Source: Candidatus Raymondbacteria bacterium RIFOXYA2_FULL_49_16 (GTDB lineage: Bacteria; Fibrobacterota; OXYB2-FULL-49-7; XYB2-FULL-49-35). From it: a stretch of DNA of 64,000 nt. The notes beneath the pieces are model-generated. The model made no database searches, was not told the origin of the DNA, and saw only the letters and a list, made by a program, of their open reading frames with translations. The stretch lies in assembly GCA_001789205.1 (NCBI GenBank), contig MFYT01000004.1, positions 1 through 64,000 on the forward strand, read 5' to 3'. The position numbers and the translations under genes are program-made. This document shows positions 8,997-19,537 of the stretch, piece by piece. How positions within the stretch are numbered: position 1 is the stretch's first letter; each line of letters opens with the position of its first letter.

Positions 8997-9025
8997 TTGT
9001 TTCAGACACAAAAAGCATATTATAC
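8997..9025 (+). promoter_or_regulatory. Promoter of the pyrG-carB-purF-carA operon
   Basis: TTGTTT (8997-9002), 17 bases, TTATAC (9020-9025). Transcription would start near 9032, giving a leader of about 12 bases, so attenuation of the kind known for some pyrG leaders is unlikely unless an upstream promoter is used. Confidence 0.55.
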
Positions 9026-9043
9026 GCGGCTCAAAACCAGAAG

Positions 9044-10696
9044 ATGAAACAAAAATCATCCAGTACCCCCAAGTTCATAGTAGTTACCGGGGGTGTCATC
9101 TCTGGGCTGGGCAAAGGAATCGCCGCTGCCAGCATCGCACGCCTCCTCTCCTCAAAACTCAAGATAGTCCCCATCAAATGCGACGGGTATCTTAACACCG
9201 ATCCCGGCACCATGAACCCCATTGAACACGGCGAGGTCTTTGTGCTCGACGACGGGGGTGAAGTGGACATGGATTTTGGCCATTATGAGCGCTTTATCGG
9301 GTGTACTGCCAAATTCGAATGGAACCTTACCATGGGAAAGGTCTTTAAGCGAATCTTAGAAAAAGAACGCCATGGAGACTACCTGGGAAGCACTGTGCAA
9401 TTTATCCCTCATGTTACCAACGAAATAAAATCCATGTTCCACACCATTGTGGAAAAAGAAAAGGCCGACCTTGCCCTCATTGAAATCGGGGGTACTGTGG
9501 GCGATCTGGAGAATCAATTCTATATCGAAGCAGTACGCCAGCTCAAGAATGAGGTGGGCAGAGATAATATTCTTTTCATCCATCTGACCTATGTACCCAT
9601 TCCGAGCGGGGTGAATGAGCAAAAGACAAAACCGACCCAAATGAGCGTTAAGGCATTGAATGAATTGGGGATAGAGCCTGATATTATCATAGGGCGCTGC
9701 CAGGAATACCTTACCCAGAAAATTAAGGAAAAGATCTCATTATATTGTAATATAGACACAGATGAGGTCATTTCCGGACCCGACACCAATTGTGTATACG
9801 AAATTCCGCTTATTTTTGAAAATGAAGGCCTGGTCGCCAGTCTGCATAAAAAATTAAGCATCTACAGCCCACCGTATCTTAAGGAATGGCGCGAACTCGT
9901 GGAAAGAATCAAGAAAAACATATCTGAGCCTTCCCGCCAGACAACCATTGCCATCTGCGGCAAATACACTGCACTCGAAGATTCATATGCCAGCATCATC
10001 GAAGCGCTCACCCACTGCGGCGCCCAACTCGATATCAAAGTAAACTTAAAATGGGTCGACACCGACGAGATTGAAAAAGGCACTGTTGGACCTGCAGAGG
10101 CACTCGAAGGTATTGGCGGCGTTATTGTACCCGGCGGTTTTGGCGTGCGCGGGGTCGAGGGAAAAATCACGGCCATCCGCTATTGCAGGGAAAATAACAT
10201 CCCCTTTTTGGGCATCTGCTATGGCATGCAGCTGGCTGTGGTTGAATATGCGCGCAACAAATGCGGTATCAAAGAGGCGCACACGGCCGAGGCAGAGGCT
10301 GACGGTAAAAAAGTGAAGAACGCGGTCATTGACCTACTGCCAGAGCAGAAAAAAATCAAGGACAAAGGCGCCACCATGCGGCTGGGCGGCCACGATGTCA
10401 TTATAAAGAAGGGTACCCTGGCACACCGCATTCTCAAGGCCGATACGGTGCGGCGCCGCTTCAGGCACAGATACGAAGTCAACCCGCAATACATCCAGAC
10501 GCTGGAAAAAGGCGGCATCATTTTTTCAGGATGCGCAGGAGACAAACGGATCATGCAGATCATGGAACTCGAAGGTCATCCGTATTTTGTCGGATGCCAG
10601 TTTCACCCCGAACTCACCTCCCGTCTCGAAGTCCCAGACCCCTTTTTCCTCCATTTGGTGAAAAACTCACTTACTCCTGAAAAAAAAGGAAACTGA
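9044..10696 (+). CDS. pyrG: CTP synthase
   Basis: A 550-residue enzyme of normal family length that aminates UTP to CTP using glutamine and ATP. The N-terminal synthase domain (about 10-275) opens with FIVVTGGVISGLGKGI and contains IEIGGTVGDLE. The class I glutamine amidotransferase domain (about 300-545) has the nucleophile Cys392 in LGICYGMQ and the C-terminal CQFHPELTSR with the catalytic His and Glu. It heads a four-gene operon; carB starts 3 bases after its stop. Confidence 0.98.
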   Translation: MKQKSSSTPKFIVVTGGVISGLGKGIAAASIARLLSSKLKIVPIKCDGYLNTDPGTMNPIEHGEVFVLDDGGEVDMDFGHYERFIGCTAKFEWNLTMGKVFKRILEKERHGDYLGSTVQFIPHVTNEIKSMFHTIVEKEKADLALIEIGGTVGDLENQFYIEAVRQLKNEVGRDNILFIHLTYVPIPSGVNEQKTKPTQMSVKALNELGIEPDIIIGRCQEYLTQKIKEKISLYCNIDTDEVISGPDTNCVYEIPLIFENEGLVASLHKKLSIYSPPYLKEWRELVERIKKNISEPSRQTTIAICGKYTALEDSYASIIEALTHCGAQLDIKVNLKWVDTDEIEKGTVGPAEALEGIGGVIVPGGFGVRGVEGKITAIRYCRENNIPFLGICYGMQLAVVEYARNKCGIKEAHTAEAEADGKKVKNAVIDLLPEQKKIKDKGATMRLGGHDVIIKKGTLAHRILKADTVRRRFRHRYEVNPQYIQTLEKGGIIFSGCAGDKRIMQIMELEGHPYFVGCQFHPELTSRLEVPDPFFLHLVKNSLTPEKKGN

Positions 10697-10699
10697 TCA

Positions 10700-13600
10700 G
10701 TGCCCAGAGACCCTTCAATCAGAAAAACCCTGATCATCGGCTCTGGCCCAATCGTCATCGGTCAGGCCTGCGAATTCGATTATTCAGGTACGCAAGCGTG
10801 CCAAGTGCTCAAATCCGAAGGCATAGAAGTGGTCCTGGTGAATAGCAACCCGGCCACGATCATGACCGATCCTGAAATGGCCGACCGCACCTATATCGAA
10901 CCCATAACCCCCGAAGTCATTGAAAAAATTATAATCCAGGAAAAGCCCGATTCCCTCCTTCCCACCTTGGGAGGCCAGACCGGACTGAACATGGCCGTGG
11001 CGCTGGCCGAAAGCGGCGTCCTGAAACGCGAAGGCGTGCGCATGCTGGGCGCCAATATCGAGGCTATTAAAAAAGGGGAAGAACGCGATCTTTTTAAAAA
11101 GGTGATCCACGATATTGGGCTTCAGGTCCCCCGTTCCGGCTTTGCCCATTCCTACGACGAGGCGATGCAGATTATTGACCATGTAGGTTTTCCGGCTATC
11201 ATACGGCCCTCGTTCACCCTTGGCGGCAGCGGCGGCAATGTGGCCTACGACATCGAACAGTACAAGCGCTGCGTGGAATGGGGCCTTACCCTTTCGCCGC
11301 GTTCCCAAATACTGGTCGAGGAGTCGGTCATTGGATGGAAAGAATTCGAACTCGAGGTCATGCGCGACAAAAAAGACAACGTGGTCATTGTCTGCTCCAT
11401 TGAAAATCTTGATCCCATGGGCATCCATACCGGCGACTCCATTACCGTGGCGCCCGCGCAAACCCTTACGGACCGCGAATACCAGGACATGCGCGACGCG
11501 TCCATCAAAATAATCCGCGCCATAGGTGTTGAGACCGGCGGATCGAACATCCAGTTCGCCATAAATCCGGCGAATGGGCAAATGTACGTCATTGAGATGA
11601 ACCCGCGCGTGTCACGTTCGTCAGCACTCGCTTCCAAAGCCACAGGTTTTCCCATTGCCAAAATCGCGACCAAGCTCGCCATTGGCTATACGTTGGACGA
11701 AATCCCCAACGATATCACCAAAAAAACGCCTGCCTGTTTTGAACCGACCATTGACTACTGTGTTGTCAAATGGCCACGCTTTACATTTGAAAAATTCAAG
11801 AACGCCGATCCTACACTCACCATACAAATGAAGTCCGTGGGCGAAGCCATGGCAATCGGCCGCACCTTCAAGGAGGCGCTGCAGAAGGCCATTCGCTCGC
11901 TCGAAATCGGACGATTTTCGCTCGACAGCAAACATATCGAAGCCGAGTATCGCGACCCCGCAACGCCGGACACCTTTCTGAAAGAACGCATCAGAAAATA
12001 TTTCTGGGATCGGCTTTGGTACGTTGCCGAAGGGATCCGCCGAAACATATCAATCCAGGAATTGTACGGCATTACGGGCATAGACCCATGGTTCCTCAAC
12101 AATATCAAGGACATTGTGGACATGGAGGCCGCGCTCAAGGCGGCGGCTGGAAGTGCAGAAACATTCACGCGCGACCAAATCCAACAGGCAAAGGCCTTTG
12201 GCTTTGCCGACAATTATCTTGCCTCACTGCTGAACATTTCCGAACCCGAGTTTCGCCACACGCGGTTGTCGCAAGGATTAAAAGCCGTGTACAAGACCGT
12301 GGATACCTGTGGCGCCGAATTCGAAGCCTACACACCGTATCTGTATTCCACCTATGAGAAAGAATGCGAAGCAGCGCCCACAACAAAACGTAAGGTGGTC
12401 ATTCTGGGCGGCGGTCCCAACCGTATTGGCCAGGGCATTGAATTCGATTACTGCTGCGTGCACGCCAGCTACGCCTTGCGCGAAATAGGTATCGAGTCCA
12501 TCATGGTCAACTGCAATCCGGAGACCGTGTCCACCGATTACGATACGTCGGACAAACTCTATTTCGAACCTCTCACATTTGAAGAGGTGATGAACATAAT
12601 TGACACGGAAAAACCCGACGGCGTCATTGTGCAGTTCGGCGGCCAGACGCCATTGAAACTCGCCAAGGCCCTTAAAGAGGCCGGGGTTCCCATCATCGGC
12701 ACATCACCCGAATCCATTGACCGAGCCGAAGACCGCAAACTTTTCTGGGAAGTGATAGACAAATTGAAACTCCGGCAGCCGGAAAGCGGGACGGCCCGCA
12801 GCTACGAAGAAACGCTCGTCATAGCCAAACGGCTCGGCTATCCGCTGCTCATACGGCCCTCCTTTGTTTTAGGCGGCCGCGCGATGGAAATTGTATACGA
12901 CGAAGCTTCGTTGCGCGCCACGGTTGAGCAAGCCATTGAAGCGTCTCCCGAACACCCTATCCTCATCGACCGCTTTCTTTCGGACGCGGCCGAAGTTGAT
13001 GTCGACGCCATTGCTGACGGGCACATGGTCGTTGTCGCGGGGATCATGGAGCACATTGAAGAGGCTGGCATCCATTCGGGCGACTCCGCCTGCTCGCTGC
13101 CCGCAGTCACGCTCAAAGCAGAAATCGTTGATGAAATCAAACGGCAAACCATCCTGCTCGCGCACGAGCTGGATGTCCGCGGCCTCATCAACGTGCAGTA
13201 TGCGATCAAGGACGATATCGTGTACATCCTTGAAGTCAACCCGCGCGCCTCCCGCACCGTGCCCTTTGTCTCAAAAACCATCGGCGTTCCCTTGGCAAAA
13301 CTCGCGGCAAAAATACAAGCAGGCCAAACCCTTGCCGAACTGGGTTTTACCACGGAAAAGCCGCTCAGCCATGTTGCGGTAAAAGAAGCTGTCTTTCCCT
13401 TCCTGAAATTCCGCGGAGTCGATCCCATCCTGGGACCCGAGATGCTTTCCACGGGCGAGGTCATGGGCCTGTCCGACAATTTCGCCATGGCCTACGCGAA
13501 GTCCCAGATGGCCGCCTTCAACACCCTGCCCGAAAAAGGGAGGGTGTTTATATCTGTCAAGGACGATGACAAGCTAAAAATTGTTGAGATCGCCCGCGAA

Positions 13601-13960
13601 CTGCACAAGCTCGGATTTGCCATTGTAGCAACAAAAGGGACATGCCTTGAGCTGATAAAAAACAACGTCCCCTCGGAATTTGTGCTCAAGGTCTCCGACG
13701 GCCACCCCAACATTGTGGACATGATCCTGGAAAGCAAAATTGACTTTATAATAAATACCACTATTGGAAAGCAGTCTATCCTCGACTCCTATCCCATGCG
13801 CCGCACTGCTCTCGAAAAAAGCATCCCCTATGTCACCACAAAGCGCGCGGCCACCGCGGTCGTTCAGGCGCTGTGCATGCTCAAGAAAAAACCCATGGCA
13901 GTCAAACCCCTGCAGAATTATTACCAAAGTAAATTAAAAGGAACCCTCCATGGCCGATGA
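10700..13960 (+). CDS. carB: Carbamoyl-phosphate synthase, large subunit
   Basis: A 1086-residue protein that makes carbamoyl phosphate from bicarbonate, ATP and ammonia channelled from CarA. Two homologous ATP-grasp halves are visible, at about 1-400 ([20 protein letters not shown]) and 560-940 ([16 protein letters not shown]). An MGS-type allosteric domain lies at about 945-1080. The start is GTG with AGGA about 9 bases upstream. The 3' end overlaps purF by 11 bases. Unusually, its partner carA is not adjacent: purF lies between them. Confidence 0.98.
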   Translation: MPRDPSIRKTLIIGSGPIVIGQACEFDYSGTQACQVLKSEGIEVVLVNSNPATIMTDPEMADRTYIEPITPEVIEKIIIQEKPDSLLPTLGGQTGLNMAVALAESGVLKREGVRMLGANIEAIKKGEERDLFKKVIHDIGLQVPRSGFAHSYDEAMQIIDHVGFPAIIRPSFTLGGSGGNVAYDIEQYKRCVEWGLTLSPRSQILVEESVIGWKEFELEVMRDKKDNVVIVCSIENLDPMGIHTGDSITVAPAQTLTDREYQDMRDASIKIIRAIGVETGGSNIQFAINPANGQMYVIEMNPRVSRSSALASKATGFPIAKIATKLAIGYTLDEIPNDITKKTPACFEPTIDYCVVKWPRFTFEKFKNADPTLTIQMKSVGEAMAIGRTFKEALQKAIRSLEIGRFSLDSKHIEAEYRDPATPDTFLKERIRKYFWDRLWYVAEGIRRNISIQELYGITGIDPWFLNNIKDIVDMEAALKAAAGSAETFTRDQIQQAKAFGFADNYLASLLNISEPEFRHTRLSQGLKAVYKTVDTCGAEFEAYTPYLYSTYEKECEAAPTTKRKVVILGGGPNRIGQGIEFDYCCVHASYALREIGIESIMVNCNPETVSTDYDTSDKLYFEPLTFEEVMNIIDTEKPDGVIVQFGGQTPLKLAKALKEAGVPIIGTSPESIDRAEDRKLFWEVIDKLKLRQPESGTARSYEETLVIAKRLGYPLLIRPSFVLGGRAMEIVYDEASLRATVEQAIEASPEHPILIDRFLSDAAEVDVDAIADGHMVVVAGIMEHIEEAGIHSGDSACSLPAVTLKAEIVDEIKRQTILLAHELDVRGLINVQYAIKDDIVYILEVNPRASRTVPFVSKTIGVPLAKLAAKIQAGQTLAELGFTTEKPLSHVAVKEAVFPFLKFRGVDPILGPEMLSTGEVMGLSDNFAMAYAKSQMAAFNTLPEKGRVFISVKDDDKLKIVEIARELHKLGFAIVATKGTCLELIKNNVPSEFVLKVSDGHPNIVDMILESKIDFIINTTIGKQSILDSYPMRRTALEKSIPYVTTKRAATAVVQALCMLKKKPMAVKPLQNYYQSKLKGTLHGR

Positions 13961-15362
13961 AATCCATGAAGAATGCGGCGTTATAGGGGTCTTTAACGGC
14001 AACAAGGCCCTCGATCTTGCCGTGCTGGGTCTCCACGCCCTGCAACATCGCGGTCAGGAAAGCGCCGGCGTGGCGGTCAGCGACGGCAGAGCCATCCATT
14101 CCTACCGTTCCCTGGGATTGGTAGCCACTATGGCGCGAAAAACCAAACGTTTCATGGAGCTCAAGGGGCACATCTGCATCGGCCACACCAGGTATTCAAC
14201 AACGGGCACCAGCAATCTCATCAATTCGCAACCCATTCTCATTGATTATAAAAGGGGCCAGCTTGCGGTGGCCCACAACGGCAACCTTATCAATGCCGAC
14301 ACGCTTCGCTCGGACATGGAAGAGCAGGGATCCATTTTCCAATCCACAAACGACAGCGAAGTATTCCTCCATCTAATCGCGCGCTCGAAAAAACCGTCGC
14401 TGGTCGAAATGATCGCGGAATCACTGAAAAAAGTGAAAGGCGCGTTCTCGCTCCTCTTTCTCAGCGAAAACGAACTCTTCGCGGCGCGCGATCCGCACGG
14501 AGTACGGCCGCTCTGCCTGGGGGTCCTCGACAAAAAAACGGCCGTGGTGGCTTCAGAGACGTGCGCACTCGACATCATGGGCGCCCGCTATGTCCGCGAT
14601 ATCGAGCCCAGTGAACTGGTCTGCATCAGTAGCAAAGGCATCCAGTCGTTTCGTTTCGCCCCTCCGGGAAAAAAAGCCCACTGTATCTTTGAATACATCT
14701 ATTTTTCGCGGCCCGATTCGCGGATATTCAACCACAGCGTTGACCGCCTGCGCCGCGCTTTTGGCCACGAACTTGCCCGCGAACACCCGGCAAAGGCTGA
14801 TATTGTCATTTCAGTGCCCGACTCAAGCAATACCGCGGCCCTCGGCTATGCCCACGCCTCGGGCATTCCCTTCGAGATCGGACTCATCCGCAATCACTAT
14901 GTGGGCCGCACATTCATCAGTCCTGCACAGGGCGACCGTGAGGCAAAAGTAAAGCTTAAGTTCAACCCGGTCCGCGGCGTACTCAAAAACCGGCGCATCG
15001 TACTTGTAGAAGATTCGATAGTCCGGGGTACCACTCTCAGACAGCTGGTCTCCCTTATCCGTAACGCTGGCGCAAAAGAGATCCACATCAGGGTCAGTTC
15101 TCCTCCAATAAAATTTCCCTGTTATTACGGCATGGATTTTCCCAGCTTCGACGAACTCATTGCGAACAACAAAACCATTGAGGAAACGCGCCAGTTTCTT
15201 GGTGTGGATAGTTTGGGCCATCTCTCTATCAACGGGTTGCGAAAATGCATGCAGGAAGAACCGAACAATTACTGTTACGCCTGTTTTTCCGGGGCCTATC
15301 CCCTTGGTGCGCTTAAAACAAGTAAAAATATTTTTGAAAACAGGAAAAAACAGAGGACATGA
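13950..15362 (+). CDS. purF: Amidophosphoribosyltransferase, iron-sulfur type
   Basis: A 470-residue enzyme catalysing the first step of purine synthesis, converting PRPP and glutamine to phosphoribosylamine. An eight-residue leader precedes Cys9 (EECGVIGVF), which becomes the N-terminal nucleophile of the Ntn amidotransferase domain after cleavage. The PRPP-binding loop is [12 protein letters not shown]. Cysteines in [21 protein letters not shown] and [12 protein letters not shown] match the 4Fe-4S ligands of the Bacillus-type enzyme, so it should be oxygen-sensitive. Its ATG lies inside the end of carB, and its stop overlaps carA as ATGA. Confidence 0.97.
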   Translation: MADEIHEECGVIGVFNGNKALDLAVLGLHALQHRGQESAGVAVSDGRAIHSYRSLGLVATMARKTKRFMELKGHICIGHTRYSTTGTSNLINSQPILIDYKRGQLAVAHNGNLINADTLRSDMEEQGSIFQSTNDSEVFLHLIARSKKPSLVEMIAESLKKVKGAFSLLFLSENELFAARDPHGVRPLCLGVLDKKTAVVASETCALDIMGARYVRDIEPSELVCISSKGIQSFRFAPPGKKAHCIFEYIYFSRPDSRIFNHSVDRLRRAFGHELAREHPAKADIVISVPDSSNTAALGYAHASGIPFEIGLIRNHYVGRTFISPAQGDREAKVKLKFNPVRGVLKNRRIVLVEDSIVRGTTLRQLVSLIRNAGAKEIHIRVSSPPIKFPCYYGMDFPSFDELIANNKTIEETRQFLGVDSLGHLSINGLRKCMQEEPNNYCYACFSGAYPLGALKTSKNIFENRKKQRT

Positions 15363-16495
15363 AAGCAGTACTCCTTCTCGAAGACGGCACCCTGTTCGAA
15401 GGCACGGGTTTTGGCGCGCAAGGCGAAACCCTGGGGGAGGTGGTATTCAATACCAGCATGAGCGGCTACCAGGAAATCCTCACCGACCCGTCCTATTGCG
15501 AACAGATTGTCACCATGACCTACCCGCTCATTGGGAACTACGGGGTCAATCCCGACGATACTGAATCGGCAAAAATCCAATCCGCCGGTTTTATCGTGAA
15601 AGAGGCCTGCCCCTATCCCAGTTCGTGGCGCTCCAAAACATCGCTCGATGAGTACCTGGCCAAAGCAGGCATTACCGGTATTTCGGGCATTGACACGCGC
15701 ATGCTGGTGCGTCACATCCGTACCAAGGGCGCCATGAACGGCATTCTCTCTTCTGTTGACACTGACCCGGCCAGTTTAAAGGCAAAGTTAAAAAAATATC
15801 CGGGCCTTGTTGGACGCGATCTGGTTGAAAAGGTGACTGTCAAGAAACCATACGCATTCACCAAAGGGCTCTACAATCCCTATACCGGAAAGACAGAGCG
15901 ACCAAAAACAACGTTCAAAGTAGTCGCCTTTGACTTTGGGATCAAAACCAACATTTTGAGGTTGCTCTGCCACCACGGATGCCATGTCACTGTGGTCCCC
16001 GCAAATACACCAGCGGAAAAAATAATGAAACTCAAACCACACGGGGTGTTCTTAAGCAATGGCCCCGGCGATCCCGAGGGCGTAACCTATGCCATTGGGG
16101 CCATCAGGGACCTCTTGGGAAAAGCCCCGATTTTCGGCATCTGCCTGGGCCACCAGCTACTTGCCATTGCGCTAGGCGGGAAGACCTATAAACTCAAGTT
16201 CGGCCATAGGGGCGCAAACCATCCGGTAAAAAACCTTAAAACCGGGAACATAGAAATCACCAGCCAAAACCACGGTTTTTGCGTTGATATCGACTCCCTT
16301 AAAGGAAAAAAGGTCGAAGTAACCCACATGAACTTGAACGACAACACGGTCGAAGGTTTCCGGTGCGCCAAACTACCCGCCTTCTGCGTGCAATACCATC
16401 CCGAAGCCTCTCCTGGCCCTCACGACTCAGCCTATCTTTTCCAGGACTTCATCAAACTCATGGAAGGTTTCTGGAAGAAAAAAAAGAAACGGTAA
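15359..16495 (+). CDS. carA: Carbamoyl-phosphate synthase, small (glutaminase) subunit
   Basis: A 378-residue protein that hydrolyses glutamine and passes ammonia to CarB. The N-terminal domain (about 1-180) starts LLLEDGTLFEGTGFG and includes NTSMSGYQEILTDPSY. The class I amidotransferase domain has SNGPGDPE, the nucleophile Cys in IFGICLGHQ and the His in CVQYHPEASPGPHD. It shares an ATGA overlap with purF, so translation is probably coupled. It is the last gene of the operon. Confidence 0.98.
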   Translation: MKAVLLLEDGTLFEGTGFGAQGETLGEVVFNTSMSGYQEILTDPSYCEQIVTMTYPLIGNYGVNPDDTESAKIQSAGFIVKEACPYPSSWRSKTSLDEYLAKAGITGISGIDTRMLVRHIRTKGAMNGILSSVDTDPASLKAKLKKYPGLVGRDLVEKVTVKKPYAFTKGLYNPYTGKTERPKTTFKVVAFDFGIKTNILRLLCHHGCHVTVVPANTPAEKIMKLKPHGVFLSNGPGDPEGVTYAIGAIRDLLGKAPIFGICLGHQLLAIALGGKTYKLKFGHRGANHPVKNLKTGNIEITSQNHGFCVDIDSLKGKKVEVTHMNLNDNTVEGFRCAKLPAFCVQYHPEASPGPHDSAYLFQDFIKLMEGFWKKKKKR

Positions 16496-16535
16496 AAAGA
16501 TTCGTCCTGCATTTGGAAATTAAAAACATTCAATA

Positions 16536-18134
16536 ATGCAAAATTCACTCAAGTACTTCCACCCTGCATGGATACAAAAGGACACCCGTATACTGCATGC
16601 GGACCTGTGCGTATATGGCGGGACTTCAGCGGGCATTATCGCTGCTGTCAAAGGCAGGCGACTCGGATTGTCTGCGATTATATGTAATCCAGGATTGCAC
16701 CTTGGCGGTCTTTCAAGCGGCGGGCTTGGTTTTACCGACTTTGGTAATAAAGTGATCATCGGCGGTTTGTCGCGTGATTTCTACAAACGTATTGGCCTTC
16801 GATACGGACTTCCTGAAATCTGGAAATTCGAACCGCACATTGCGGAAAGCGTTTTTCATGAACTGATTAAGGAATTCGATATTCCGGTATGTTCCGCGGC
16901 GTATCTTGACCATGTTGATATGACAGCCAAACGCATCACTGAGATATCATTCCTCGGCGGGCTTCGCGTCAAAGCCAAATCGTTCGTCGATGCGACGTAC
17001 GAGGGCGATCTTATGGCCAAAGCGCGGGTATCCTATACCGTAGGGCGCGAAGACAACACGCAATATGGGGAAACATGCAATGGGTTCCAAATTCATAACA
17101 AGCACCAGTTCGATTATCCGGTCGACCCCTACATTATTCCCGGCCATCCCGGCAGCGGGCTGCTGTCCGGCATACGCGGTGAAGACGCTGGCCCTGAAGG
17201 TCGCGGCGATTCACTTTTGCAGGCGTATAATTTCCGTGTCTGCATGACGGACGACCCGGAAATTCGCGTACCCTTCCCGAAACCTGAACACTATGACCCA
17301 AAGGAATATACGCTATGCGCACGCTGGCTCGCGTCGTTGATGAACTCCGTCAAGGCACATGAGAGCAATTTTCTCGATGATGCTATATTCCGGAAATTCG
17401 ATAGGATTACCGCGGTAAAAACGGACACCAATAATCACGGGGCGTTTTCCACGGATTATATCGGCGCCAATCACCGCTGGCCAGACGCAGGATATGAGGA
17501 GCGCGAAGGGCTTTTCCAAAAACATGTGACCTATCAGCAGGGGCTCCATTGGTTTATGGCAAACGATCCCTCGGTTCCCGGACCAATACGCGGCACATAT
17601 GCAGCATGGGGACTTGTGAAAGATGAATTCCTCGATACTATGCATTGGCCTCATCAGTTGTATATTCGCGAAGCGCGGCGCATGGTATCGGATATTGTCA
17701 TGAGCGAAAGGCATTGCGTGGGCGCCATGAACGTAGACGATCCTGTGGGCATGGGCGCCTATCAAATGGACAGCCATAACTGCCAGCGTATTGTGCGCGA
17801 TGGACATGTGCTGAATGAGGGGGATGTCCAGATGCGCCTTGAAGCGCCCTATGCCATAAGCTATCGAGCGATCATTCCCAAGACCGGTGAATGTGAAAAC
17901 CTCTCCGTGCCTGTGTGCGCTTCCGCCAGCCATATCGCGTTCGGTTCCATACGCATGGAACCGGTGTTCATGATCCTCGCGGAATCAGCCGTGGAAGCGG
18001 CGGCGCTGGCGCTTAAAAACAATGCATCGTTGCAAGACGTGCCGTATAAAAGCCTTAAGGAAAAAATTCTGCAATCAGGCCAGATCGTCAACGTGCAGAC
18101 GAAAAACAGTGGCCCGTCAAATCCCAACGATTGA
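16536..18134 (+). CDS. FAD-dependent oxidoreductase (FAD_oxidored family)
   Basis: A 532-residue protein with an N-terminal dinucleotide-binding motif at about 24-50 (LCVYGGTSAGIIAAVKGRR), followed by HLGGLSSGGLG and the SFVDATYEGDLMAKA block typical of PF12831. C-terminal conserved parts are YIREARRMVSD and ALKNNASLQDVPY. There is no signal peptide. Relatives are often linked to carbohydrate or secondary metabolism, but the substrate is not assignable. It begins 40 bases after carA, with no recognisable ribosome site, and appears to be a separate function. Confidence 0.85.
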   Translation: MQNSLKYFHPAWIQKDTRILHADLCVYGGTSAGIIAAVKGRRLGLSAIICNPGLHLGGLSSGGLGFTDFGNKVIIGGLSRDFYKRIGLRYGLPEIWKFEPHIAESVFHELIKEFDIPVCSAAYLDHVDMTAKRITEISFLGGLRVKAKSFVDATYEGDLMAKARVSYTVGREDNTQYGETCNGFQIHNKHQFDYPVDPYIIPGHPGSGLLSGIRGEDAGPEGRGDSLLQAYNFRVCMTDDPEIRVPFPKPEHYDPKEYTLCARWLASLMNSVKAHESNFLDDAIFRKFDRITAVKTDTNNHGAFSTDYIGANHRWPDAGYEEREGLFQKHVTYQQGLHWFMANDPSVPGPIRGTYAAWGLVKDEFLDTMHWPHQLYIREARRMVSDIVMSERHCVGAMNVDDPVGMGAYQMDSHNCQRIVRDGHVLNEGDVQMRLEAPYAISYRAIIPKTGECENLSVPVCASASHIAFGSIRMEPVFMILAESAVEAAALALKNNASLQDVPYKSLKEKILQSGQIVNVQTKNSGPSNPND

Positions 18135-18321
18135 GCTGGATTGGGAGCAACAGATGTTTGCGTGATATATGATAAGCATAAAACCGGCCTTGTATCCGTA
18201 CCTGATGTAATTTTAAACCAGGCTACTCTTCGCCATTTCTAAAAGCTTCTCTAACTGGCCGACCCAATCGAGTAAAATATCTATTGAACGTACTCCATAA
18301 TTGTCGTATATTTATGGTAGT
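18135..18321. other. Intergenic stretch with a possible gene remnant
   Basis: No promoter or RNA stands out. On the minus strand a short frame at about 18224-18310 reads YGVRSIDILLDWVGQLEKLL and then stops at TAA. It has no start codon and is preceded by a stop, so it could be a decayed gene end or chance. Confidence 0.2.
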
Positions 18322-19488
18322 ATGTTCCAGAGAATCATAACTTATTCAAAATCAAACAGTTTCTTTTTGTTCGGTCCGAGAGGAACGGGTAAAACCACCC
18401 TTGTCCATAAACGATTCAGTCCGGACAATACACTCTTTATTGATTTGCTCAACCCCGAGGAAGAAAACACTTTTATTCTTCACCCAAAGGAACTTGAACA
18501 GCGAATCAACCAATTCGGTCCCCATCTTCAGAACGTTATAATTGATGAAGTCCAAAAAGCCCCAAAACTGCTTGATTGCGTTCATGGGCTCATCGAAAAT
18601 CACAAGCCCCCCCTGCGCTTTGTCCTTACCGGATCCAGCAGCCGTAAACTAAAAAGAGGCGGTGCCAATCTTCTAGCGGGTCGCGCATTCGTGTACACAC
18701 TGCATCCCCTGACCAGTGTGGAAATAGGTGAGGATTTCGACCTTGAAACTGCCCTGGCTTGGGGTACACTCCCGAAAATCTTCACGCTGCCAGGTGTTTC
18801 CGATAAAACCGATTTTCTTCGCGCCTATGCGCTCACGTATATTAAGGAGGAAATTTCAGCCGAGCAAGTAGTCCGAAAACTCGATCCTTTCCGCAGGTTC
18901 CTTGAAATCACCGCTCAGATGAATGGCAAGCCGGTCAATTTCTCCTCCATCGCCCGGGATACAGGGGTTGATATTAAAACCATCCAATCATATTTTGAAA
19001 TACTTGAAGACACCTATACCGGTTTCCTGCTGAACGCCTATCATTCATCAAGCCGGAAAAGCCTCAGGTTTGCTCCCAAAGCGTACCTTTTTGATACGGG
19101 TGTAAAAAGAGCGCTGGAGCGCACTTTAAGCGGCGCATTGACTCCCGGAACTTACGCATACGGTGAGGCGTTCGAACATTTCATAATCCTTGAAATCAGA
19201 CGGCTCGCTTCGCTCCGATATCCCGATTGGGAGTTCTCCTTCCTGAGAACCAAAGATGGCGTTGAAATAGACCTGATTATTGATCGTCCAGGTATGCCCA
19301 TCGCGCTCATTGAGATAAAATCCGGCACAACAGTCACCGAACAGAATACGGCAACCTTGAACAGAGTACAATCGGAATTCCCAAAAGCGGAATCATACTG
19401 TTTAAGCCAGGATGTCTCGGCCAAAAAAATCGGTGCGGTCCATTGTCTTCACTGGCAGGAGGGATTAAAAAACCTTGGCCTCGCTTAG
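18322..19488 (+). CDS. AAA-family ATPase with DUF4143 domain
   Basis: About 388 residues from the ATG at 18322 (a TTG at 18301 would add seven). The N-terminal ATPase has Walker A FGPRGTGKTT, Walker B NVIIDEVQK and the sensor FVLTGSSSRKLKRG. The C-terminal half is DUF4143, with an endonuclease-like fold suggested by DGVEIDLIIDRPG and ALIEIKSG, matching the PD-(D/E)XK pattern of this family. Such genes are common, solitary and often horizontally mobile; their role is unknown. It lies between housekeeping regions without an operon partner. Confidence 0.88.
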   Translation: MFQRIITYSKSNSFFLFGPRGTGKTTLVHKRFSPDNTLFIDLLNPEEENTFILHPKELEQRINQFGPHLQNVIIDEVQKAPKLLDCVHGLIENHKPPLRFVLTGSSSRKLKRGGANLLAGRAFVYTLHPLTSVEIGEDFDLETALAWGTLPKIFTLPGVSDKTDFLRAYALTYIKEEISAEQVVRKLDPFRRFLEITAQMNGKPVNFSSIARDTGVDIKTIQSYFEILEDTYTGFLLNAYHSSSRKSLRFAPKAYLFDTGVKRALERTLSGALTPGTYAYGEAFEHFIILEIRRLASLRYPDWEFSFLRTKDGVEIDLIIDRPGMPIALIEIKSGTTVTEQNTATLNRVQSEFPKAESYCLSQDVSAKKIGAVHCLHWQEGLKNLGLA

Positions 19489-19537
19489 CGGTTATCTATT
19501 GTCACCTTACCTGCTTTTAACATATATTTCATTTGGT

